Made by a program: the position numbers and the translations under genes
Part shown: one piece after another, positions 1 to 8,353 of the stretch
How positions within the stretch are numbered: the first letter of the stretch is position 1
Layout: each line of letters starts with the position of its first letter
Assembly (NCBI GenBank): GCA_030731855.1
Contig: JANQTG010000154.1
Location: 1,649 to 42,282 of the forward strand
DNA: 40,634 nt
From: Cellulophaga sp.
GTDB taxonomy: Bacteria > Bacteroidota > Bacteroidia > Flavobacteriales > Flavobacteriaceae
Direction of reading: 5' to 3'
The notes under the pieces: generated by a model
Seen by the model: the letters and a program-made list of their open reading frames with translations, nothing else
Database searches by the model: none
What the model was told of the DNA's origin: nothing

Positions 1-680
1 ACCGCCTTCTGCACCACTTCAAAAACCTTATTTCCATCGCATTTTAGGGTTTTGGAGGGGTATTTTAGTAGCAGCGCGTAATCGTGTGTCGCCATTAAAA
101 TAGTGCGACCAGTTTTATTGATTTCTTGTAAAACTTTCATTACTTCCACACTTGTTTGTGGGTCTAGGTTTCCTGTAGGTTCATCAGCTAAAATAAGCTC
201 AGGATCATTTAATAAAGCTCTTGCAATAGCAATTCGCTGTTGTTCACCACCCGATAATTCGTGCGGAAATTTAAAGCCTTTAGTTTTCATACCTACTTTA
301 TCCAAAACACTTTCTATCTGAGCGTTCATTTTAGAAACGTCTTTCCAACCTGTAGCTTTAAGTACAAATAGAAAATTATGATTAACCGTTCTGTCAGGTA
401 ATAATTTAAAATCTTGAAAAACAATGCCTAGTTTACGCCGCAGAAACGGAATATCTTTCTCTTTTAAGGTTCTTAAATCAAAATCTACAACGCTACCAGA
501 GCCTTCTTTTAAAGGTAAATCGCCGTAAAGTGTTTTCATAAAACTACTTTTACCGCTACCTGTTTTGCCAATTAAATAGATAAATTCTCCTTTTTTAACA
601 TCAATGTTTACCTCGTTTAGTACTAAACTTTCTTTCTGAAAAATGGAAACATCGGTTAATTTTAAAATACTCTCAGTCAT
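1..680 (-). CDS. ftsE: Cell division ABC ATPase FtsE, 3' end cut by window edge
   Basis: ATP-binding subunit of the FtsEX complex, which couples ATP hydrolysis in the cytoplasm to activation of cell-wall hydrolases at the division site. The reading frame starts at the ATG at 680 and runs leftward off the window after 226 codons; the family is usually about 220-230 residues, so only the last few residues are missing. Translating the minus strand gives a Walker A (GKTGSGKSS), the ABC signature LSGGEQQR, and Walker B followed by the D-E-P-T-G-N-L-D stretch that is typical of the FtsE/LolD/MacB group. FtsE is preferred over LolD from overall likeness and length, but the partner ftsX is not visible here. 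It is divergent from the TPR gene at 830. Confidence 0.82.
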   Translation of the reverse strand, partial: MTESILKLTDVSIFQKESLVLNEVNIDVKKGEFIYLIGKTGSGKSSFMKTLYGDLPLKEGSGSVVDFDLRTLKEKDIPFLRRKLGIVFQDFKLLPDRTVNHNFLFVLKATGWKDVSKMNAQIESVLDKVGMKTKGFKFPHELSGGEQQRIAIARALLNDPELILADEPTGNLDPQTSVEVMKVLQEINKTGRTILMATHDYALLLKYPSKTLKCDGNKVFEVVQKA

Positions 681-784
681 AATAAAAATTATTAAGATAA
701 AAGTAACACCTTAAGATGATATTAAACAGAATTTTGTAGAAAATAAAAAAGTATCTTCGCATACTTAGGAACAAAATATGTCGT

Positions 785-799
785 TATAGTATTACTATA
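785..799. promoter_or_regulatory. 15-bp interrupted palindrome upstream of TPR gene
   Basis: TATAGTA, one T, then TACTATA: a perfect 7+7 dyad 30 bp upstream of the ATG at 830 in the ftsE/TPR divergent region. It could be an operator or a small RNA hairpin in the leader; function is inference only. Confidence 0.3.
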
Positions 800-829
800 C
801 GAGATATTTCTTAATTGTTGGAGAACACT

Positions 830-3800
830 ATGTTAAAGAAAAACTTCGCGCTAATGCTAGTCCTATTGGGATCTTTGCATTTTTTGAGCGCTCAAAAATC
901 AAAAATTTTTACCCACGATCAAAAAGAGTACCAACAGGCTTTGGCGCTCTACAATAACGAACAATTTCAAGCGGCGCAAGCTATTTTTGAAAAGGTTAAA
1001 TCCACCACTAAAGATCCAGAAACCGAAGCTAACAGTGCTTATTATGCTGCAAATGCCGCGGTTCGTTTAAATCAGCTAGGTGCTGATAAATTAATGGAAG
1101 ATTTTGTGGCGAATTATCCAACATCCACTAGGCGCAATGCGGCTTATTCTGATGTAGCGGAATATTACTTTGAGACTGGAAAATATCCGTATGCTTTAAA
1201 GTGGTACAAACGAGTAGACCAAAGTGGCTTATCTAAAGCCGAAATGGAAAAGTTTAATTTTAATTACGGCTATGCTTTATTTTCTTCAAAAAATTCACAA
1301 GAAGCCGAAAAATACTTGAATAAAGTAACCAATTCGGCCGTTTACGGATCGCAAGCGAAATATTATTTGGGGTATATTGCCTATCAAAAAGATGATTATT
1401 CAGGCGCAAATGAGCGTTTTGACCAGATTACAGATCAAAAGGTTTTAGAAGAAAAGCTATCCTACTATCAAGCAGATTTGAATTTTAAACTTGGGAAGTT
1501 CGAAGAAGCTATAGAAATTGCCAAAAAACAATTTTCAAAAGCAGATCGTTTAGAAAAATCAGAATTAAATAAAATAATTGGCGAGAGTTATTTTAACTTA
1601 AAACAATACGATAATGCGGTGCCTTATCTTTTAGAATATAACGGTAAAGCGGGCAAATGGAGCAATACGGACTTTTACCTTTTAGGGTATAGCTACTACA
1701 AACAAGGCGATTATTCGAATGCCATTCAGCAGTTTAATAAAATTATTGCAGGCGATAATGATGTTTCTCAAAATGCCTATTACCATTTAGCGGAATGTTA
1801 TTTAAAGCTCGATAAAAAACCAGAGGCTTTAAATGCCTTTAGAAACGCATCTCAAATGGCGTACTCTGAAAAAATTCAGAAAGATGCTTTTTTAAACTAC
1901 GCTCGTTTAAGTTATGAAATAGGCAACGCTTACGAAAATGTACCCAGCGTATTGGCTAATTATTTAGAGAAATATCCCAAAGATGAAAATACCCAAGAAA
2001 TTCAAGATTTATTAGTCGATTCTTATATTACTTCAAGAAATTTTGCAGGAGCCTTAGAACTTTTAGATAACAATAAAAATTTTGGTAGTAAAGCAACTTA
2101 TCAAAAAGTAGCTTTTTACAGAGGTGTTGAATTATTTTTAGCGGCAGATTATACTGCGGCGATGGTAGCTTTTAATAAATCGCTCGATAAACCTGAGGAT
2201 CCAAAATTTGCCGCGAGAGCTACTTTCTGGAAAGCAGAATCTGCCTACAATAGCAATAAATTTGAAGAAGCTTTAGAAGGTTTTAAAGAGTTTCAAAAAA
2301 ATGTGCATGCAAAATCAACTCCTGATTATGCAGATTTTAATTATAATTTAGGCTACACCTATTTTAAACTAAAAGAGTATGAAAATGCGGTAACCTATTT
2401 AACTGCTTATACAAATACGAGCAACGACCCAGAAAAACAACACGATGCCTTTTTACGTTTAGGCGATAGTTATTTTGCATCGAGTAAATACTGGCCAGCT
2501 ATAGAAGCTTATAATAAAGCCTTAGAAGGCCAAGGTAGCGAAAAAGATTATGCGGCTTTTCAAAAAGCTTTGAGTTATGGTTTTGTAGATCGCGTTGCCA
2601 CTAAAATAGAAGATCTGAATGCTTTTGTAACAAAATATCCAAAATCTAACTTAAAAGATGATGTTTTATTTGAACTGGCTAATTCATACGTACGTGCCAA
2701 TAAAGAATCTGAAGGCTTGCGTATTTACGATAAGCTTATTGCGGAGTATAAAAATAGTCCGTTGGTACCACAAGCCATCGTAAGACAAGGTTTGGTTCAT
2801 TATAATTCCAACGAAAGTGAAAAAGCTTTAGCTAAATTTAAAACTGTAGTACGCGATTATCCAAATACACAAGAAGCGATACAAGCCGTAACTACCGCAA
2901 AACTTATTTATGTAGATTTAGGTAGAGTTAGCGAGTATGCCCAATGGGTAAGAGGTTTAGATTTTGTGGAAGTAACCGATACAGAATTGGATAACGCCAC
3001 CTTCACTTCTGCCGATCAAAAATATTTAGAAGGTAAAACCGATCAAGCTATTCGTGGATATCAAAATTATTTAAAAGAGTTTCCAAAGGGTCTTCATACC
3101 TTAAAAGCTAACTTTAACTTAGCACAAATTTATTATGCTAATAACGATAAAGATAATGCCTTAGAAAACTATAAAAATGTAGCAGAAAGGGGAGTTAGTG
3201 AATATTCGGAGCAAGCATTAACCAGAGTTTGTGAAATTTACGTTGGTAAAAACAATTACAAAACGGCGATACCCTTTTTAGAAAAATTAGAGCAAACGGC
3301 CAATATTCAACAGAACGTAACCTTCGCTCAGTCTAATTTAATGAAAGGTTATTTTGAGCAAAACCAATATGCCAAAACTATAGCCTACGCAGAAAAAGTA
3401 TTGGCGACCAGTAAAATAGATAATCGTATAAAGAGTGATGCGCAGATTATGATTGCTCGCTCGGCGATAAAAACCAATGATGAAGCAAGAGCCAAAGCAG
3501 CTTATGCAGAGGTTTTAGTAATTGCTACTGGGGAATTAGCTGCAGAGGCACTGTATTATGATGCTTATTTTAAGCATAAAGAAGGTAAAAACGAAACCTC
3601 TAACGAATCAGTACAACGATTGGCAAAAGATTTTTCTGCCTATAAAGAATGGGGAGGAAAAGGTTTAGTGTTGATGGCAAAAAACTTTGATGCCTTGGGT
3701 GATGCGTACCAAGCTACCTATATTTTAGATAGTGTTATTATAAATTTTGCACAATACCCTGAAATTGTTGCAGAAGCGAAGCAAGAAGCTTTTAGAATAA

Positions 3801-3847
3801 AATCGAAAGAAGCAAAAAGCAACTCATCTGTAAATCCTGAAAATTAA
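830..3847 (+). CDS. Large periplasmic tetratricopeptide repeat protein
   Basis: A 1005-residue protein with an N-terminal signal peptide (basic start MLKKN, hydrophobic stretch, cleavage after about SAQ) and no lipobox cysteine, so probably a soluble periplasmic or outer-membrane-associated protein. Nearly the whole mature chain is built from TPR-like helical hairpins: recurrent patterns such as YYLGYIAYQ.DDY..A, FNYGYALF, and FNLAQIYY.N.D...A. TPR arrays are protein-binding scaffolds. An in-frame TTG at 815 would add five residues, but the ATG at 830 places the signal peptide correctly and is preceded by GGAG at 820-823. It is followed after 25 bp by the barrel gene at 3873, implying co-transcription and probably a physical complex. 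I do not recognise a named gene; the role is unknown. Confidence 0.85.
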   Translation: MLKKNFALMLVLLGSLHFLSAQKSKIFTHDQKEYQQALALYNNEQFQAAQAIFEKVKSTTKDPETEANSAYYAANAAVRLNQLGADKLMEDFVANYPTSTRRNAAYSDVAEYYFETGKYPYALKWYKRVDQSGLSKAEMEKFNFNYGYALFSSKNSQEAEKYLNKVTNSAVYGSQAKYYLGYIAYQKDDYSGANERFDQITDQKVLEEKLSYYQADLNFKLGKFEEAIEIAKKQFSKADRLEKSELNKIIGESYFNLKQYDNAVPYLLEYNGKAGKWSNTDFYLLGYSYYKQGDYSNAIQQFNKIIAGDNDVSQNAYYHLAECYLKLDKKPEALNAFRNASQMAYSEKIQKDAFLNYARLSYEIGNAYENVPSVLANYLEKYPKDENTQEIQDLLVDSYITSRNFAGALELLDNNKNFGSKATYQKVAFYRGVELFLAADYTAAMVAFNKSLDKPEDPKFAARATFWKAESAYNSNKFEEALEGFKEFQKNVHAKSTPDYADFNYNLGYTYFKLKEYENAVTYLTAYTNTSNDPEKQHDAFLRLGDSYFASSKYWPAIEAYNKALEGQGSEKDYAAFQKALSYGFVDRVATKIEDLNAFVTKYPKSNLKDDVLFELANSYVRANKESEGLRIYDKLIAEYKNSPLVPQAIVRQGLVHYNSNESEKALAKFKTVVRDYPNTQEAIQAVTTAKLIYVDLGRVSEYAQWVRGLDFVEVTDTELDNATFTSADQKYLEGKTDQAIRGYQNYLKEFPKGLHTLKANFNLAQIYYANNDKDNALENYKNVAERGVSEYSEQALTRVCEIYVGKNNYKTAIPFLEKLEQTANIQQNVTFAQSNLMKGYFEQNQYAKTIAYAEKVLATSKIDNRIKSDAQIMIARSAIKTNDEARAKAAYAEVLVIATGELAAEALYYDAYFKHKEGKNETSNESVQRLAKDFSAYKEWGGKGLVLMAKNFDALGDAYQATYILDSVIINFAQYPEIVAEAKQEAFRIKSKEAKSNSSVNPEN

Positions 3848-3872
3848 TATCCAATTGCAAAAGAGACACTAT

Positions 3873-5630
3873 ATGCAGTCATACATAAAAATAATTACAC
3901 TTCTTTTTTTATTTTTTTTCCAGTCGATCGTAGCACAAGAAAAAAATAAAGATAGTATCATAGGTACCGAAACCATAACGGTTGTAAAAGCATACAAACC
4001 TACTATTGCCGACGCATTTAAAATTAAATCGGTACCCGTAATTAATGATTCTATTGTTTTAAAAAAGAAGAATATTAATTATACTATTTTTTCAGTTCCT
4101 GTTGCTTCTACTTTTACGCCGGCTAAAGGTAAAGCTGCGACGGTAGATAGGATACCACCACCTGTTTTATTTAATTCTTTTGCTTCTCTTGGTTTTGGTA
4201 CCTATGATAATGCCTTGGCAGAATTTTACACGAGCAGAAGTATTAACCGAGACGAACGTTTAGATATTGGGTTAACACACCATTCATCAAGAGGACAAAT
4301 AGATAGTATTGCCCTAAATAATGATTTTTACGACACAAAATTAACCGCTGGTTATTCTAAGAGCGACACTAATTTAGATTGGGGCACTAACTTAGGTTTG
4401 CAACATCAACAATACAACTGGTATGGGGTGCCTTTAGGTAGTTTATCTGATCAGCAGATTGCCGATATAGATTCGAGACAAAATTATTTTAATGCTGAAC
4501 TTACTGGTCATATTAATATGGAAGATTCCTATTTTGAAAGGGGAGAAGCTTTAGTTCGTCGTTTTTGGGATGCTACAAAATCGGCAGAAAATAGAGCTAT
4601 GCTAAAAGGTATTGGTAATTTTCCTATTCAAGATGAAAATATATTATTGAAACTTAAACTAGATTATCTAGGTGGAAGTTTCCAAAATGCCAGTGTGAAT
4701 AGCGTTGAAAACTTAGGCGGAATTAATTATAGTTTATTTCAAGCAGGAGTAGGACCAAGTATTCAAATTATTAGAGACGATTTGGCAATTAATTTAGGGG
4801 CGAATCTTGTTTTTGGGTTAGATGCAGAAAATAGCGATAGCAATTTTTATGTGTATCCAGATGTAACTGCCAGTTACAGAGTTTTCGATGAAACTCTAAT
4901 TGCGTATGGAGGTATTCAAGGAGAATTAATTCAGAATTCTTTTTACGATTTTGTAGAAGAAAATCCGTTTGTTTCGCCTACCCTAATTATACAACCAACA
5001 GATCAGCAATACAACGCTTATGCTGGTGTTAAAGGGCAATTATTACAAAATTTAAGTTATAATGTTAATATCTCTTATACCACAGAAAATAGAAAGCCAT
5101 TATTTTTATGGAACCCTTTAAATAACCTTCGGGTAGATGATAAAGGCTATACATATAGAAACTCTTTTCAGGTTTTTTATGACGATGTTAAAACCTTAGG
5201 GGTTTTTGGAGAATTAAATCTGACAATAAAAAGAAACTTTAGTTTAGGCGTAAATGCCGAAGCTTTTAATTACAATACCGAGACCGATCGCCCAGCTTGG
5301 AACTTACCTAAATTTACGAGTTCTTTATTTATGGACTATCAAATTACCGATAAATGGTTTTTTGGAGCCTCTGTTTTTTATATGGGCGAGCGTAACGATT
5401 TGTTATCAGAAGTGGTTCAAAATACAACTCCAGATAATTTTCCATCCGAAGAAATTTCTTTAAATGCTTTTTGGGATGTGAATGCGAATTTAGGTTACCG
5501 ATTTAATAATCAGCTTTCCATATTTGTAAAAGGGAACAATTTAACGAATAGCAATTATCAGCGCTGGGCGAATTATCCGGTACAAGGATTACAAGTAATT
5601 GCGGGTGCAACTTATAAGTTCGATTTTTAA
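3873..5630 (+). CDS. TonB-receptor-like outer-membrane beta-barrel protein without evident plug
   Basis: A 585-residue outer-membrane protein. It begins with a signal peptide (hydrophobic FFFQSIVAQ region) and ends in a barrel typical of TonB-dependent receptors: the last strands contain VNANLGYRFN, GNNLTNSNYQ and the terminal YKFDF with a C-terminal phenylalanine, the outer-membrane assembly signal. It is shorter than usual TonB receptors (about 700-1000 residues), and I see no clear plug domain; only a short segment after the signal peptide, ETITVVKAYKP, resembles the stretch around a TonB box. An in-frame TTG at 3855 is possible, but the ATG at 3873 gives a clean signal peptide. It lies 25 bp after the TPR gene, so the two form an operon. 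Substrate unknown; it may be a porin-like or scaffold barrel rather than an active importer. Confidence 0.75.
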   Translation: MQSYIKIITLLFLFFFQSIVAQEKNKDSIIGTETITVVKAYKPTIADAFKIKSVPVINDSIVLKKKNINYTIFSVPVASTFTPAKGKAATVDRIPPPVLFNSFASLGFGTYDNALAEFYTSRSINRDERLDIGLTHHSSRGQIDSIALNNDFYDTKLTAGYSKSDTNLDWGTNLGLQHQQYNWYGVPLGSLSDQQIADIDSRQNYFNAELTGHINMEDSYFERGEALVRRFWDATKSAENRAMLKGIGNFPIQDENILLKLKLDYLGGSFQNASVNSVENLGGINYSLFQAGVGPSIQIIRDDLAINLGANLVFGLDAENSDSNFYVYPDVTASYRVFDETLIAYGGIQGELIQNSFYDFVEENPFVSPTLIIQPTDQQYNAYAGVKGQLLQNLSYNVNISYTTENRKPLFLWNPLNNLRVDDKGYTYRNSFQVFYDDVKTLGVFGELNLTIKRNFSLGVNAEAFNYNTETDRPAWNLPKFTSSLFMDYQITDKWFFGASVFYMGERNDLLSEVVQNTTPDNFPSEEISLNAFWDVNANLGYRFNNQLSIFVKGNNLTNSNYQRWANYPVQGLQVIAGATYKFDF

Positions 5631-5714
5631 CAACTGTTTTTTAAAGTTTCACAACAAATACGTGTAGGAAAAATTCAACTGGCTGTTTTTTAAATACTTA
5701 AAATATCCTATTTA

Positions 5715-5748
5715 CGTTATATACTTAACCCAATCTAAGTATATAATG
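5715..5748 (+). promoter_or_regulatory. Hairpin enclosing the start codon of the OmpA-family gene
   Basis: Positions 5715-5727 pair with 5736-5748 in a 13-bp stem (12 Watson-Crick pairs and one G-U) with an 8-nt loop, 5728-5735. The core arms are TATATACTTA and TAAGTATATA, and the right arm contains the ATG at 5746-5748. In RNA this would sequester the start codon; in DNA it is a strong dyad that could bind a dimeric regulator. Confidence 0.5.
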
Positions 5749-6834
5749 AAGACATTTTACACTACAATCCAATTATTTGTTGGATTAATTTGTTTTTTAG
5801 GACAAAGTCAAAATTTAGTAAAAAACCCTAGTTTCGAGGCCAAAAATAAATGTCCGGATGACTACGGAACGCTTAATATAGATGTAAAAGATTGGAAAAT
5901 TCCAAGCTTAGGAACCACCGATTATTTTAGTACCTGTAGCACAAAATTACCCGTAGAAGATAATTTTATTGGATCTCAACGCCCATTTGAAGGCGATGGG
6001 TATGCTGGAATGTATATGTACGCACCCCAAGATTACAGAGAATATATAACCGCAGCATTAGAAACTACTTTAGAAAAAGGAAAATCTTATAAAATTTCTT
6101 TCATGATAAATTTGGCGGACAAAGTTGAATTTGCCGTCAATACTTTTGATATTTTGTTATCTAAAACTGCTTTTGAAGTAAATACCTCTAAATATATAGA
6201 TTTAGGGTACGTTCCGACAAGTTCAGACATGAACTACAAAGAAATTATGACCAGAGGTTATTACGACAATACAGAAGAATGGACCGAAGTTTCTACTACA
6301 ATTATAGCAAAAGGTAACGAACGTTTTCTTACTATAGGCAATTTTAAAAGTAATGAAGCAACCAACATTCAAGTCGTTAAGAAAACATCGAGAAAATCGG
6401 CTTATTATTTTATTGATATGGTAAGTGTTGAAGCGATGCCTTTCTTTAATTTAAATGAATTGTATGTTATAGATGATATTCTGTTTGATAATGATGAAAC
6501 CAGTATCGAGGTTTCTAATAACGAGCAGTTACAAGGTTTAATAGATTATTTAAAGGCAAAGCCTAATTTGAAAGTAAATCTTTACGGACATACAGATGCT
6601 ATGGGATCTGCAAACTATAACGACGATTTATCTGAAAAAAGAGCAGAAACTATTGCCAATTTTCTAATAAAACAAGGCGTGCCTAAAAGTAAAATAGCAT
6701 GGAAAGGTTTTGGATTAAAAAAGCCAATAGTCGATAATAATCAAGAACAACTTCGTTTTAAAAACAGGCGTGTAGAATTTTTAATTTCTCAGCCCGATAG
6801 TAATTACGCCAATACGGTTTATGAGGATCAGTAG
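5746..6834 (+). CDS. OmpA-family peptidoglycan-associated outer-membrane protein
   Basis: A 362-residue exported protein. A signal peptide at residues 1-20 is followed by a domain starting NLVKNPSFEAKNKCP, a pattern common in Bacteroidota carbohydrate-binding-like (jelly-roll) modules, spanning about residues 22-230. Residues about 240-352 form an OmpA C-terminal domain: YGHTDAMGSANYNDDLSEKRA, split here only for description, then KIAWKGFG and RFKNRRVEFLI. The conserved Asp of HTDAMG and Arg of NRRVEF are the diaminopimelate-binding residues of this family, so it should anchor to peptidoglycan. It has its own 115-bp upstream gap with a striking hairpin over the start codon, suggesting separate regulation from the upstream TPR-barrel pair. 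The ligand of the N-terminal domain is unknown. Confidence 0.85.
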   Translation: MKTFYTTIQLFVGLICFLGQSQNLVKNPSFEAKNKCPDDYGTLNIDVKDWKIPSLGTTDYFSTCSTKLPVEDNFIGSQRPFEGDGYAGMYMYAPQDYREYITAALETTLEKGKSYKISFMINLADKVEFAVNTFDILLSKTAFEVNTSKYIDLGYVPTSSDMNYKEIMTRGYYDNTEEWTEVSTTIIAKGNERFLTIGNFKSNEATNIQVVKKTSRKSAYYFIDMVSVEAMPFFNLNELYVIDDILFDNDETSIEVSNNEQLQGLIDYLKAKPNLKVNLYGHTDAMGSANYNDDLSEKRAETIANFLIKQGVPKSKIAWKGFGLKKPIVDNNQEQLRFKNRRVEFLISQPDSNYANTVYEDQ

Positions 6835-6906
6835 GTGATTTACAAATAATAATGTTTCTTTTGTAACTTTTATATCTTTTAGATACTTATTGTATAAAGC
6901 AAATGA

Positions 6907-8319
6907 ATGCTAAAGAAAGGGTTTTTAAGAAATAATATTGGCAAAAACATACCTATCTATAAATTCCTAATCGGAATTATTTTAGGATTACTCGCTGCGT
7001 TTTTCTTGTACGAAATCCTTTATCTTTTTAGGGAAACTCTTCGAGTTTTTTCGACGTCTGAAGAACATGATATTTGGATATTAACCGATGAAGAAGTTGA
7101 CTTTTATAACCTAATTTTTGCTTTTATTGCAACGATAATGGGACAATCTATTTGTCTTATCTATTGGTTTGATACTCCTAAAACTAATTTTAATGCTAGA
7201 CCAACTAGACTAGGCAGTGTTGTCCATGAGCAGCGATTATTGAACTGGTATTTTCTAAATTGGTTTGCTAAACTAGCTTTTGTTTTTGGTATTATGTTTG
7301 GTTTCCCAGGATTTGCCGGTCATTACGAATTTAGTTTTTTTCCTGATTTTAACTACTTCTTTATCTTAATTATTATTGTTTTATTTCTTCAAACTTGGAA
7401 CGGAATATTATTGGTTTTTAAAGCTAAAGCTTTTAAATGGATGCTGATTTCAGCCCTAATAGTTTCAAGTGTTTCTTATGGTTTATCAAAAATAAACATA
7501 GTAGCGTATAAAGAATTAAATAATCGGGTTATTGAAAAAAGAATATCTTCAAAATATCAATTAAACTTACCAGAAAGTAGCGTTTTTAAAAAGCAGGAAC
7601 AAAAAAATTGGTTACCAAAAGTATCAGTAGTATTTTCCTAAGACTCGACTATTAAAGAGCCAATTTATTTGTTAGGAAATTCCATGCTAGGGCCAAGAGC
7701 AATAGCTTTAAAAATGGATTCCATAAGTAAGGCCAGAAGTAATCCTAAATTTTGGAATGAACAGGCCAATTTTAATTTTCAGATTGATAAAAATATGCCG
7801 ATGCTCCATGTTGAACGGATGAAGGAGGAATTGGGGCATGTCGATTTCAGATGGCTTGATATATTGGTTTTACCAAGGGATAGGAAATTTGAAGACTTTT
7901 ATTATCAATCCATTCAATACTCTTATCTCAGTATTTTTAATCAATACAATATATTATATGAAACCAATAAAGAAAAAGAGTTTTCGAATATTATAAAAAT
8001 TGAGTGTGCAGAAAATCAATACCTAATTAATAATAACATTGTCTCCGTAGAGGCTTTTAAAATTAAATTGCAAAACCTAATGCAAAAAGATAAAAATTAC
8101 GTTATTGAATTTTATTTTGGCGAACAAGTAACTTTTAGTCAATATGTTGGGACTTATTCCACGTTATGGGAATTAGTAAACGAACTTAGAAATATAATGT
8201 CTATTGATATTTATGGACGAGATTATGCTGATTTAGAGGGAGAAGAACGAGAGATAATTTTAGATAGATATCCTTTTCGGTTAATGGAAATGTTTACAGA
8301 TTCTAAAGCCGAAGATTAA
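6907..8319 (+). pseudogene. Membrane protein with ExbD-like C-terminal part, split by one in-frame stop
   Basis: Two open stretches, 6907-7641 (244 codons) and the frame continuing to 8319, lie in the same reading frame and are separated only by a TAA at 7639-7641. Reading through it gives about 470 codons without other stops. The first half has about five hydrophobic segments (residues near 15-37, 72-88, 114-133, 147-168 and 178-193) and then a soluble tail; the second half is soluble. Around 7995-8190 it shows the order seen in ExbD periplasmic domains: a short ENQYLINNN strand pair, VEAFKIKLQNLM helix, then strand and helix LWELVNELRN; this likeness is only suggestive. The fragment after the stop has no good start (TTG 7669 or ATG 7684), supporting a single interrupted gene. 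A recent nonsense mutation, sequencing error or readthrough are all possible. No named family recognised. Confidence 0.7.
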
Positions 8320-8329
8320 CTAAAAAAAT

Positions 8330-8337
8330 TACCTTTG
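8330..8337 (+). promoter_or_regulatory. Promoter -7 element for the MFS gene
   Basis: TACCTTTG matches the Bacteroidota -7 consensus TAnnTTTG exactly and sits 16 bp before the ATG at 8354. No clear TTG is present at the expected -33 distance, so only the -7 half is supported. The transcript leader would be about 10 nt. Confidence 0.4.
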
Positions 8338-8353
8338 CCAACTTATTCAACAC

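Noticed and set aside
103-321. 72-codon open frame on the plus strand
   Set aside because: Antisense to the well-supported ftsE reading frame.
736-759. Full promoter (TTG and TATCTTCG) for the TPR gene
   Set aside because: The spacer is only 15 bp and the -7 element has a mismatch; not convincing.
815-829. TTG start adding five residues to the TPR protein
   Set aside because: The ATG at 830 gives a normal signal peptide with a GGAG just upstream.
3855-3872. TTG start adding six residues to the barrel protein
   Set aside because: The ATG at 3873 starts directly at the signal peptide; no reason to prefer the TTG.
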